A stretch of 64,000 bases of DNA. Source: Sinomonas cyclohexanicum. GTDB taxonomy: Bacteria > Actinomycetota > Actinomycetes > Actinomycetales > Micrococcaceae. The position numbers and the translations under genes are program-made. Positions 27,293 through 34,595 of the stretch are shown here, piece by piece (position 1 is the first letter of the stretch; each line of letters opens with the position of its first letter). The notes below the pieces were generated by a model, which searched no databases, was not told where the DNA came from, and saw nothing but the letters and a program-made list of their open reading frames with translations. Location: assembly GCF_020886775.1 (NCBI RefSeq), contig NZ_AP024525.1, forward strand, positions 4,278,001 to 4,342,000, written 5' to 3'.

Positions 27293-27376
27293 GGTCCTTT
27301 CGGCCTCCCGCTTACACCGAGGCTTAAGTCCGAAGGACCAGACATGCTCCCCGGCGGTGGGATATGCCTTGGGGAG
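27293..27376. other. Possible structured RNA element in the opcA-amine oxidase gap
   Basis: Nested complementary arms are present: GGTCCTT (27293-27299) with AAGGACC (27333-27339), continued by CGG/CCG, and inside them GCCTC (27303-27307) with GAGGC (27319-27323). A second hairpin pairs CTCCCC (27347-27352) with GGGGAG (27371-27376). This is more structure than a simple terminator. I do not recognise a known riboswitch. It lies about 650 bases before the amine oxidase start on the same strand. Confidence 0.35.
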
Positions 27377-27416
27377 GCTGCAGGTCGTGGCGGCGGCCGC
27401 GTGTTCCCGGGCATGC

Positions 27417-27455
27417 GAGAGGCCCCCGGGAGTCCAGGACTCCCGGGGGCCTCTC
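27417..27455 (-). terminator. Strong hairpin terminator after opcA
   Basis: A perfect palindrome has 19-base arms around base 27436 (arm start GAGAGGCCCCCGGGAGTCC). It begins 16 bases beyond the opcA stop. No U-run follows, as in many actinobacterial terminators. It should end the phi-hps-zwf-opcA transcript. Confidence 0.75.
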
Positions 27456-27470
27456 GCCCTCTGATGCAGC

Positions 27471-28463
27471 TTATACAGCGAGGAGAGAGACTCTCCCGCC
27501 GCGATGTGCCGGCCGTTCGCGGCCAATTCGGGCCGCCCTATCCGGTTGACGCGCGCTCAACAACCCAATGCTTCGCACTGCCTCACCGAAAACCGAGTCG
27601 GGCTCGAGGCGGCGCAGTTCCTCGGCCAGACAGTCATGCAGCGTGTAGTCCGACAGGCGGACCTGCTGCGGAAGGTGGCCGGGGATGGCGATCTCAGCGA
27701 GTCTGGGGCCCAGTCGAGAGAGCCGAGTGTCGCCTGAGGCCTGAGTCATCCGGACTCCCCAGATGCCAACGCCGGCAGGCCCCGGCTCGATGCTGACGGG
27801 GGCGTGCAGCCTCCATCTGAGCCACGCGGCGAGCAGGACAGTGCTGGGGCAATCAGGATCACCTTCAACGGCGACTGCCCCAACGGGCGTGCCGTCCCCC
27901 TGGTCGAGTGCGGCCGCGAGTTGGATGCGCCAGTTGGTCAGGCGGGTCCAGGCGAGGTCGGTGTCGCCGGGGCGGTAGGTCTCGCGCAGGTGGAACAGGG
28001 CCGCGACGGGGTCGGGTTCGTTGCCGGAGTCGGTGATGCGGCGGTGGGCGATGCAGCCGATGGAGGTCGCGGCGGCGTTCTCGGGTGCGCCGTGGGGCCA
28101 CCAGGCCACGATCGGGGCATCGGGGAGCAGGAGGGCGGCCACGAGGGACTCGCTCTCCTGGGCCAGGCGGCCGTAGCCGCGCAGGACGATGACCTCCGAG
28201 GCCCCGGCGTCCCCGCCGACGCGGATCTGCCCGTCGATCCGGTCCGTGGAGTCCCGGCCGGAGTCCACCAGGACGATGATCCGGCAGGGGTGCTCGCGGC
28301 TGGCCTCGTTCGCGGCCTCGATGGCCTCCTCCTCGAACCCGTGCCGGGTGATGACCACCAGGGTCAGCACCCGGCCCAGGGCCACGACCCCGCCGCGCTG
28401 GCGCAGGGCCGTGATCTCCTTGGAGATCTTCGAGGTCGTGGTGTTGGGCAGGTCGATGATCAT
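27471..28463 (-). CDS. opcA: Glucose-6-phosphate dehydrogenase assembly protein OpcA
   Basis: The protein has 330 residues and starts MIIDLPNTTTSKISKEITAL. The family features are the VITRHGFEEEAIEAANEASR region, VLVDSGRD, the PDAPIVAWWPHGAPENAAA segment and a C-terminal winged/beta region. OpcA is needed to assemble or activate G6PDH in cyanobacteria and actinobacteria. It overlaps zwf by four bases (ATGA), so the two are made together. Its presence with Zwf, rather than Zwf alone, argues that the oxidative RuMP cycle is meant to run at high flux. Confidence 0.93.
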   Translation of the reverse strand: MIIDLPNTTTSKISKEITALRQRGGVVALGRVLTLVVITRHGFEEEAIEAANEASREHPCRIIVLVDSGRDSTDRIDGQIRVGGDAGASEVIVLRGYGRLAQESESLVAALLLPDAPIVAWWPHGAPENAAATSIGCIAHRRITDSGNEPDPVAALFHLRETYRPGDTDLAWTRLTNWRIQLAAALDQGDGTPVGAVAVEGDPDCPSTVLLAAWLRWRLHAPVSIEPGPAGVGIWGVRMTQASGDTRLSRLGPRLAEIAIPGHLPQQVRLSDYTLHDCLAEELRRLEPDSVFGEAVRSIGLLSARQPDRAARIGRERPAHRGGRVSLLAV

Positions 28464-30016
28464 GGTCGCCTCCAGGAACGTCCGTCGCGGGCAAGGAGCT
28501 CATCGGCCGAGGACGGCCCCCAGGACCCCGGGGCGTACGGCTCGGGCTGGGTCCCGGTGCTGGCCCAGTAGTCCTCGAACGGGTCCAGGATCTTCCAGGA
28601 CAGCTCGACCTCCTCGTGCCGGGGGAACAGCGGCGGCTCGCCCAGCAGGACGTCCAGGATGAGCCGCTCGTACGCCTCCGGGGAGGACTCGGTGAAGGAG
28701 TGCCCGTAGCCGAAGTCCATCGACACGTCCCTGACCTCCATCTGGGTCCCCGGGACCTTGGAGCCGAACCGGATCGTGGCGCCCTCGTCCGGCTGGACCC
28801 GGATCACCACCGCGTTCTGGCCGAACTCGTCCTCGCCCTGGTCCTGGAACAGCAGGTTCGGGGCCCGCTTGAACACCACCGCGATCTCGGTCACCCGGCG
28901 CCCCAGCCGCTTCCCGGCCCGCAGGTAGAACGGCACCCCGGCCCAGCGGCGGGTGTTGATGTCCAGCCGGAGCGCCGCGTACGTCTCGGTCGTGGAGTCC
29001 GCCGGGATGCCCTCCTCCTGGAGGTAGCCCTGCACCAGCTCCCCGCCCTGCCACCCGCCGGTGAACTGCCCCCGGGCCGAATGCGTGGACAGGTCCGCCG
29101 GCAGCTTCACCGCGGCCAGGACCTTCTCCTTCTCCGCCCGCAGGTCATCGGCATTGAAGGAGATCGGCTCCTCCATCGCCGTCAGCGCCAGCAGCTGCAG
29201 CAGGTGGTTCTGGATCACGTCCCGCGCCGCCCCCACACCGTCGTAGTAGCCCGCCCGGCCCCCCGTGCCGATGTCCTCGGCCATCGTGATCTGCACATGG
29301 TCCACATAGTTCGCGTTCCACAGCGGCTCGAACAAAGTGTTCGCGAACCGCAGCGCCAGGATGTTCTGCACCGTCTCCTTGCCCAGATAGTGGTCGATCC
29401 GGAACACCGCATCCGCCGGGAACACCGACTCCACAATCTCGTTCAGCGCCCGCGCCGAGCCCAGATCATGCCCGAACGGCTTCTCGATCACCACCCGGCG
29501 CCACTTCCCCGGCTCCGCCTGGGCCAGCCCATGGGCCGAGAGCTGCCGGCACACCTGCTCGAACGCCTTGGGCGGGATCGAGAGGTAGAACGCATGGTTC
29601 CCCCGCGTCCCCCGCCTCTCATCCAACTCCTCCAGCGTGGCCTTGAGCGCCTCGAACGCCGCATCATCATCGAACGTGCCCTGCACGAACCGCACACCCT
29701 CATTCAGCTGCGCCCACACCGCCTCATCGAAAGGCGTCCGCGCATAGGTCCTCACAGACTCCTTGATGTCGGCCGGAAGATCCTCATCATCGCGGCTACG
29801 GCGGGCGAAGCCCACCAGCGCGAAGCTCGGCGGCAGCAGCCCCCGGTTCGCAAGGTCATACACAGCAGGCATCAGTTTCTTCCGGGCCAAGTCCCCGGAA
29901 ATGCCAAACAGGACCAGAGTGCACGGACCCGCCACCCGTGCAATTCTCCGATCGCGCAGGTCCCTCAGCGGACTGCGCCAGTACGTTACTTTCGGATCGG
30001 CGTAGGTAACAGACAT
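28460..30016 (-). CDS. zwf: Glucose-6-phosphate 1-dehydrogenase
   Basis: The protein has 518 residues. VLFGISGDLARKKLMPAVYD is the nucleotide-binding motif, IEKPFGHDLGSA and RIDHYLGKETVQNILALRFA are the substrate and catalytic region, and the C-terminal domain follows. It oxidises glucose-6-phosphate to 6-phosphogluconolactone with NADP or NAD, the first oxidative step of the dissimilatory RuMP cycle. Glucose-6-phosphate would come from fructose-6-phosphate by an isomerase outside the window. Start ATG 30014-30016. It is co-transcribed with phi, hps, two small ORFs and opcA. Confidence 0.95.
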   Translation of the reverse strand: MSVTYADPKVTYWRSPLRDLRDRRIARVAGPCTLVLFGISGDLARKKLMPAVYDLANRGLLPPSFALVGFARRSRDDEDLPADIKESVRTYARTPFDEAVWAQLNEGVRFVQGTFDDDAAFEALKATLEELDERRGTRGNHAFYLSIPPKAFEQVCRQLSAHGLAQAEPGKWRRVVIEKPFGHDLGSARALNEIVESVFPADAVFRIDHYLGKETVQNILALRFANTLFEPLWNANYVDHVQITMAEDIGTGGRAGYYDGVGAARDVIQNHLLQLLALTAMEEPISFNADDLRAEKEKVLAAVKLPADLSTHSARGQFTGGWQGGELVQGYLQEEGIPADSTTETYAALRLDINTRRWAGVPFYLRAGKRLGRRVTEIAVVFKRAPNLLFQDQGEDEFGQNAVVIRVQPDEGATIRFGSKVPGTQMEVRDVSMDFGYGHSFTESSPEAYERLILDVLLGEPPLFPRHEEVELSWKILDPFEDYWASTGTQPEPYAPGSWGPSSADELLARDGRSWRRP

Positions 30017-30031
30017 TCTTGCCTTCTAACC

Positions 30032-30268
30032 TCAAGAAATGCGTGCCATCGAGCAAGCGGCTGAAAGGGTCCGCTCGCGTGTTTCCCCGTAGGGAACCTC
30101 GCTGCTCAACGCAACCGTGTACCGGCCTGCACTGTGGCGGGTGACCAGAATACCCGAAAGGCTTTGGGGTATTGTTCTGAGCTCAGCCTCGGCCTCGTCG
30201 AGTAATTCGTAGAGGAGACCAGGGTCCGTCACCAAGACTTCCAAGTGATCGGCAGTACGCGAACTCAT
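30032..30268 (-). CDS. Small protein between hps and zwf
   Basis: The protein has 78 residues from ATG 30266-30268, with AAGGAA about twelve bases upstream. It starts MSSRTADHLEVLVTDPGLLY; a middle segment reads GILVTRHSAGRYTVALSSEV. It looks like a small alpha/beta protein without cysteines or membrane segments. I do not recognise a family. It ends 15 bases before zwf, so it belongs to the phi-hps-zwf-opcA unit and may be specific to RuMP islands. Confidence 0.7.
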   Translation of the reverse strand: MSSRTADHLEVLVTDPGLLYELLDEAEAELRTIPQSLSGILVTRHSAGRYTVALSSEVPYGETRERTLSAACSMARIS

Positions 30269-30334
30269 GACGAATGTGTTCCTTTCCAAGAATCAAGGCC
30301 CGATCGTGACCCGTCCGCCCGGTGGCACTGGGAT

Positions 30335-30451
30335 TCAGATCAAATACAGCGTGATCGGATCATCGCGATCACCACGGCCGAGGGATTCCCACCTCGCTGG
30401 TCGCGGCTCGCCGCTCTGGAGAGGAGGCTCGTCCAAGAACTGCTGATTCAT
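30335..30451 (-). CDS. Candidate 38-residue protein downstream of hps
   Basis: ATG 30449-30451 is preceded by AAGGA eight bases upstream. The peptide starts MNQQFLDEPPLQSGEPRPAR and ends ITLYLI; it is hydrophilic apart from the last six residues. It sits in the 257-base gap between hps and the 78-residue gene, on the same strand. The good ribosome site and position in an operon support it; the short length keeps it uncertain. No family recognised. Confidence 0.45.
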   Translation of the reverse strand: MNQQFLDEPPLQSGEPRPARWESLGRGDRDDPITLYLI

Positions 30452-30525
30452 GTCGAGGGTCCTTGCACCAGGCGCACGGTGGCGCCCCTTGCGAGACGCA
30501 ATGGGACGCCACCAGAAGCCAGCGG

Positions 30526-31149
30526 CTAGCGGATCGCGGCGCGGAGTTCCTTCGCCGCAAGCGCAGGATCGTCAGCACCGTAGATTCCACCGCCAACGAC
30601 TGCAACGTCGGCGCCCGCGCGCTGCACGGCGGCGATCGTGCTCAGGTTCACGCCGCCGGCAACCGAGAACGGAACGCGTGCCTCCTCGCCGGCGCTGAGC
30701 AGGCCGTTGAGGTCATAGCCGGGCTTCGCCTGCTCATCCAGACCGGCGTGCATCTCGACGAACTTCGCCCCGAGCGCACGCGCCTCCTTGGCGCGGGCAA
30801 CCTTGTCCGCGACGCTGATCATGTCCACGACGATGCCCTTGTTGTGCGCCTTGGCCGCCTTGACGGCTCCGGCAATGGTCGAATCGTCGGCGGTGCCGAG
30901 CACTGAAACCAGGTCAGCGCCGGCCTTGAACGCGATGTCGGCCTCGAGCTCGCCTGCGTCCATGGTCTTGAGGTCGGCGAAGACGATCTTGTCCGGGTGC
31001 GCGTTCTTGATCGCCGTGATGGCCGAGAGTCCCTCGCTCTTCACGAGCGGGGTGCCGAGCTCAATGATGTCCACGTACTCGGCGACCTTGTTGGCCAGCT
31101 CGAGGGCGTCTTCAGTGGTGAGGAGGTCGATAGCGACTTGGAGCTTCAT
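30526..31149 (-). CDS. hps: 3-hexulose-6-phosphate synthase
   Basis: The protein has 207 residues and starts MKLQVAIDLLTTEDALELAN. It has the OMP-decarboxylase-like barrel with Asp8, IIELGTPLVKSEG, the catalytic FADLKTMDAGELEADIAFKA, and the phosphate-binding SVAGGVN and VVGGGIYGADDP loops. It condenses formaldehyde with ribulose-5-phosphate to hexulose-6-phosphate, the fixation step of the RuMP pathway. It follows phi by 74 bases. The oxidase operon next door could supply the formaldehyde; detoxification alone is the other common role of hps/phi pairs. Confidence 0.95.
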   Translation of the reverse strand: MKLQVAIDLLTTEDALELANKVAEYVDIIELGTPLVKSEGLSAITAIKNAHPDKIVFADLKTMDAGELEADIAFKAGADLVSVLGTADDSTIAGAVKAAKAHNKGIVVDMISVADKVARAKEARALGAKFVEMHAGLDEQAKPGYDLNGLLSAGEEARVPFSVAGGVNLSTIAAVQRAGADVAVVGGGIYGADDPALAAKELRAAIR

Positions 31150-31223
31150 GATGTTGTCTCTTTTCTGTTCGGATACTGCTGTCTGACTTGCTTCATCGGA
31201 TTGGCTGAGGGCTGGGACCCGGC

Positions 31224-31814
31224 CTACTCGAGGTTGGCGTGGCGCAGCCACAGTTCTTCGGCAGGCGTTGCGTCGTTGTCCCACAGCGACTGGAAAACCG
31301 CCTCCGTGACAACAAAGAGCACCTGCTCGAAGAGCGACCCGGCGTACTGCTGGGAAACACTCGAACCGTGGTCGGTCTTCTGCGCAGCGGGAATGACCAC
31401 GAGCGCATCGGCGAGAGCCGCGAGCGGAGAGTCCGGGTTGGTCGTGAAGGCCGCAATACGAGCACCCACCTTCGCCGCCGTCTCCGCGGCCTTGACCACC
31501 CCCGACGTCGTGCCGGACCCAGAGGCCACCAAGAGCAGGTCGCCCGCACCGATGGCCGGAGTCGTGGTATCGCCCGCGACGTGGACGTTCATGCCCAGGT
31601 GCATGAGCCTCATGGCGGACATGCGGAGCACCAGCCCGCTCCTGCCGGCGCCGGCGACGAACACACGGCCGGGGCCCTCGAGGTAGCTCGCCAGGCGGGC
31701 CACCTGCTCCCCGTCGATCTTGGCCGCCGTATCGACGATCTCCTCCCTGACGAGGAACAGGCTGCGGACAATGTCACCTGCGGCGACGGTGGTACGCGTG
31801 GCTGTTGGATTCAC
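31224..31814 (-). CDS. phi: 6-phospho-3-hexuloisomerase
   Basis: The protein has 196 residues from GTG 31812-31814 with AAAGGGG just upstream. The frame is open to 31961 but that part is the regulatory element. It is a single SIS domain: VFVAGAGRSGLVLRMSAMRL, HVAGDTTTPAIGAGDLLLVA, SGSGTTSGVVKAAETAAKVG, then IAAFTTNPDSPLAALADALV and a C-terminal helix. It isomerises hexulose-6-phosphate to fructose-6-phosphate. It is the first gene of the phi-hps-zwf-opcA unit, under the shared element at 31904. Confidence 0.95.
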   Translation of the reverse strand: MNPTATRTTVAAGDIVRSLFLVREEIVDTAAKIDGEQVARLASYLEGPGRVFVAGAGRSGLVLRMSAMRLMHLGMNVHVAGDTTTPAIGAGDLLLVASGSGTTSGVVKAAETAAKVGARIAAFTTNPDSPLAALADALVVIPAAQKTDHGSSVSQQYAGSLFEQVLFVVTEAVFQSLWDNDATPAEELWLRHANLE

Positions 31815-31903
31815 GGTGTTGCCCCTTTCGTTTCGGTCCTCGGCCTTGAGCGGCCAACTGCATACCTTCCGGTTGACATCAATCATGTCGGGACGAAAGT
31901 GGG

Positions 31904-31948
31904 CGGGTAACGCTGTTTTCTGACGGTTCTGGCTACCCATTTGGATTG
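31904..31948. promoter_or_regulatory. Shared RuMP-island upstream element, copy 3 (phi)
   Basis: A 45 bp ungapped match to 20937-20981 (39 of 45 identical), including GGGTAACGCTGTTTTCTG, GGTTCTG and GGATTG. It lies 90-134 bases upstream of the phi start. On the gene strand CAGAACC is followed nine bases later by CAGAAAACAG, a possible direct repeat for an activator. Confidence 0.7.
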
Positions 31949-32023
31949 GTGCCAGTGGCATGGAGGTGCGGGTCAGATCGCGGAGCCGCTCCGGTCATCC
32001 GCCTGCGGGTCCCAGATCCGAGC

Positions 32024-32072
32024 TTGCTCGCCGCATCGCGTCACCCTACAATAGAAATACCCCTAGGGGTAT
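32024..32072 (+). promoter_or_regulatory. CsoR-type operator and promoter of the Cys-rich peptide gene
   Basis: TTGCTC at 32024-32029 and TACAAT at 32047-32052 are 17 bases apart. The perfect palindrome ATACCCCTAGGGGTAT at 32057-32072 sits over the likely transcription start. The same motif precedes csoR at 47994. CsoR repressors bind such GGGG-rich palindromes and release them on Cu(I). Confidence 0.8.
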
Positions 32073-32100
32073 CCAGATCCACTCTGACAAGGAGAATCCC

Positions 32101-32271
32101 ATGTGCAGCCCCGTGACGTGCTCGACCTGCGGCAAGGTGACCTGGGCTGGCTGCGGCCAGCACGTTGACCAAGTCTTCGCGAACGTCCCTGAGGATCGCC
32201 GCTGCCCCGGCCACGACTCGGGCACCGGCTCGAACGCGAACGTCATCAACAAGCTGCTCTCCTTCCGGTGA
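32101..32271 (+). CDS. Small cysteine-rich protein of the copper regulon
   Basis: The protein has 56 residues with an AAGGAG Shine-Dalgarno before ATG 32101. It starts MCSPVTCSTCGKVTWAGCGQ, followed by HVDQVFANVPEDRRCPGH, giving five Cys and two His able to bind a metal. Similar small proteins are widespread in actinobacteria without assigned function. The CsoR-type operator just upstream points to copper control, so a copper-binding or chaperone role is likely but inferred. It overlaps the following membrane-protein start. Confidence 0.85.
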   Translation: MCSPVTCSTCGKVTWAGCGQHVDQVFANVPEDRRCPGHDSGTGSNANVINKLLSFR

Positions 32272-32846
32272 CGGGCCACGAGCCTGAGCAGCCCGCCTTC
32301 GGCGCACAACCAATCCTGACGCTCGCCAGCCAGACAGCGAAGCCCCTCAGCAGCCGCTGGTCGGTGCTGCGGATGTGGACGCGTACCCGCTGGGGCATCG
32401 GGGCAGCGGCGGCGGTCCTCGCCGCCGCTGCCCTGGTGTTTGCCAACGGCGCGTTCGCGGGCGCCGCCACGCCGGGCGCACTCTGGATCGGACTGCTCGT
32501 GCTCGCAGGCTCGGCAGCGATGGGGCTGCTCGTCGGCAGCCTCGTCGGAGCCCCCATCGGCGCGGAGGCCACGATGTGCGACCTCCGTGGCCCGCTTTTC
32601 GGCATGATGGGCCTGCTGCTGGCCACGACCCAGGGCAGCCAGAGCATGATCGTCCAGATGTTCGCGGGCCTGCCGCTCGACACGATCCATTTCGTGGTCC
32701 AGCCCACGGTGGGCCTCGCCGCCGTCGTGCTCATGACCGCAGCGCTCTCCGGGCGTCTCCGGCTCGAACGCAGCGCCATCGAGGATCCAGCGAACGCCGA
32801 AGCGTGCGCCACCTGCACGCCCCTGTTCCCGGGACGCACCCGCTAG
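32268..32846 (+). CDS. Membrane protein co-transcribed with the Cys-rich peptide
   Basis: The protein has 192 residues if started at GTG 32268, which overlaps the previous stop. It has about four hydrophobic segments (e.g. GIGAAAAVLAAAALVFANGA) and a C-terminal CATC motif. A region reading MCDLRGPLFGMMGLLLATTQ precedes a last pair of segments. I do not recognise a named family. Its position behind the CsoR-type operator suggests a role in copper handling at the membrane. An in-frame ATG near 32371 could also start it. Confidence 0.75.
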   Translation: MTGHEPEQPAFGAQPILTLASQTAKPLSSRWSVLRMWTRTRWGIGAAAAVLAAAALVFANGAFAGAATPGALWIGLLVLAGSAAMGLLVGSLVGAPIGAEATMCDLRGPLFGMMGLLLATTQGSQSMIVQMFAGLPLDTIHFVVQPTVGLAAVVLMTAALSGRLRLERSAIEDPANAEACATCTPLFPGRTR

Positions 32847-32865
32847 CCGTGGCGGTCGTGCGCCC

Positions 32866-34272
32866 CTACAGCGCCTTGACCGCCGTGAGCACCTTGGTGA
32901 GCGACTCCTTTGCGTCGCCGAAGAGGAGCGTGGTCTGCGGCTCGTACAACAGGTCGTTCTCGATGCCCGCGAAACCGGGGCGCATGGACCGTTTGAGGAA
33001 CACGACCTGCTTCGCGTCCCCGGCTTCGAGGATCGGCATGCCGTAGATCGGCGACCCGGGCGTGGACTTCGCGGCGGGATTCACGACGTCGTTGGCGCCC
33101 ACCACGAGCGCGACGTCGGCCTGCTTGAACTCACCGTTGATCTCGCTCATCTCCTTGAGCGACTCGTAGGGCACATTCGCCTCGGCCAGCAGCACGTTCA
33201 TGTGCCCGGGCATGCGTCCCGCCACAGGGTGGATGGCGAACTCGACGTCGACGCCGCGCGACTCAAGCGCCTGCGCGAGCTCCGCGGCGGTGTGCTGGCC
33301 TTGGGCGACCGCGAGCCCGTACCCCGGAACGATGATGACCTTCTGCGCGTACCCGAGAAGAACCGCGACATCCTCGGCGCTCGACGACCGCACGGGCCGG
33401 TCCGAGACGGCGGTGGAGCCCGCCGTCGAGCCCCCGCGGAACGCGCCGAACATGATGTGCGTGACGCTCCGGCCCATCGCGGCGGCCATGAGCCGGGTAA
33501 GGATCGTGCCGGACGCGCCCACGAGCGTACCGGCGACGACGAGCAGCACGTTGCCCAGCACGAGGCCGCTCGCAGCAACCGCGAGGCCCGTGAACGCGTT
33601 CAGGAGCGAGATGACGATCGGCACGTCCGCCCCGCCCACGGGCAGCACGAGCAGGACGCCGGCCACGAGGCCGAGCGCGAGAACCACCACGGCGAGCAGT
33701 GTGGACGCAGTCGAGAGGGGCAGCACGATCACCATCGCGGCGGCCACCACCGAGGCGAGCAGCACGGCGCCCATGAGCACGGGCAAGCCGAGGAACGTGA
33801 CGGGCCGCGTGGTCATGAGCTCCTGGAGCTTGGCGAACGTGACGCCCGAGCCGGCGAAGGACACGGCCCCGATGAGCAGCGTGAACACGATCGCGAGCCG
33901 CACCCACGCGCCGTCAGGCATCTCCGAGTGCGGAAGCTCGAGGAGGGCTACGAGTGCGGCGGCCCCGCCGCCCACCCCGTTGAAGGCCGCGACCAGCTGC
34001 GGCATCTGGGTCATCTTGACGCGACGCGCCACGGGTGCCGCGATCGCCGCGCCCACCGCGATAGCAGCGAGGATCCACGGGAGATTGTCGAGCCGACTCG
34101 ACAGGAACACGGTCACGAGGGCCACGGCGGCGCCGACCGCCCCGATCGCGTTGCCGCGCCGGGCGTGCTTGGGCGAGGACAGGCCCTTGAGGGCGAGGAT
34201 GAAGCAGACGGCCGCGACGAGGTAGAGCAGGGCGGTCCAGGTCGGGTCGAGAATGGGCGCGGCGATCGTCAC
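32866..34272 (-). CDS. pntB: NAD(P) transhydrogenase subunit beta
   Basis: The protein has 468 residues from GTG 34270-34272. The first about 270 residues contain eight or nine membrane segments including the proton channel; the C-terminal NADP-binding domain III holds VIIVPGYGLAVAQGQHTAAE, HPVAGRMPGHMNVLLAEANV and GANDVVNPAA. With PntA it uses the proton gradient to make NADPH from NADH. In a RuMP organism with an NAD-type Gnd it could balance the two cofactors. It overlaps pntAB (GTGA). Confidence 0.95.
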   Translation of the reverse strand: MTIAAPILDPTWTALLYLVAAVCFILALKGLSSPKHARRGNAIGAVGAAVALVTVFLSSRLDNLPWILAAIAVGAAIAAPVARRVKMTQMPQLVAAFNGVGGGAAALVALLELPHSEMPDGAWVRLAIVFTLLIGAVSFAGSGVTFAKLQELMTTRPVTFLGLPVLMGAVLLASVVAAAMVIVLPLSTASTLLAVVVLALGLVAGVLLVLPVGGADVPIVISLLNAFTGLAVAASGLVLGNVLLVVAGTLVGASGTILTRLMAAAMGRSVTHIMFGAFRGGSTAGSTAVSDRPVRSSSAEDVAVLLGYAQKVIIVPGYGLAVAQGQHTAAELAQALESRGVDVEFAIHPVAGRMPGHMNVLLAEANVPYESLKEMSEINGEFKQADVALVVGANDVVNPAAKSTPGSPIYGMPILEAGDAKQVVFLKRSMRPGFAGIENDLLYEPQTTLLFGDAKESLTKVLTAVKAL

Positions 34273-34595
34273 TTGCTCCCCTCCCCGGCCTTCGCCCCGG
34301 CGCCCTGCCCTTCGCCCGGCCGGCGCCCCTTGAACATCTCGAGCATGCGGTCGGTCACCACGAACCCGCCCACGAGGTTGGCGGTGGCGAGCACGACGGC
34401 GAGCAGCGCCACGGTGAGCACCCATCCGTTCTCCGCCTGGCCCGCCACCACAATCGCGCCGACGAGGATGATCCCGTGGATCGCGTTCGCCCCGGACATG
34501 AGCGGGGTATGCAGAATGCTGGACACCTTCGAGACCACCTCGAAGCCCACGAACACCGCGAAGACGAGGATCGTGAGCACCTCCACGCCGCCCAT
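34269..34595 (-). CDS. pntAB: NAD(P) transhydrogenase subunit alpha, membrane part
   Basis: The protein has 108 residues with three membrane segments: VLTILVFAVFVGFEVVSKVS, NAIHGIILVGAIVVAGQAEN and LTVALLAVVLATANLVGGFV, then VTDRMLEMFK and a charged tail. This is domain IIa of the transhydrogenase, separate from the NAD-binding part as in other actinobacteria. It shares one base with the pntAA stop (TGATG) and overlaps pntB. Confidence 0.93.
   Translation of the reverse strand: MGGVEVLTILVFAVFVGFEVVSKVSSILHTPLMSGANAIHGIILVGAIVVAGQAENGWVLTVALLAVVLATANLVGGFVVTDRMLEMFKGRRPGEGQGAGAKAGEGSK

Noticed and set aside
11464-31191. Shared 13-mer TCTGACTTGCTTC before the permease and hps
   Set aside because: A 13-base match is expected by chance in 64 kb, and the flanks do not align.
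31224-31961. Longer phi protein starting at 31961
   Set aside because: The extra 49 codons are the shared 45 bp element and its flank; a similar peptide appears before tkt only because the DNA is repeated. GTG 31814 has a good ribosome site.
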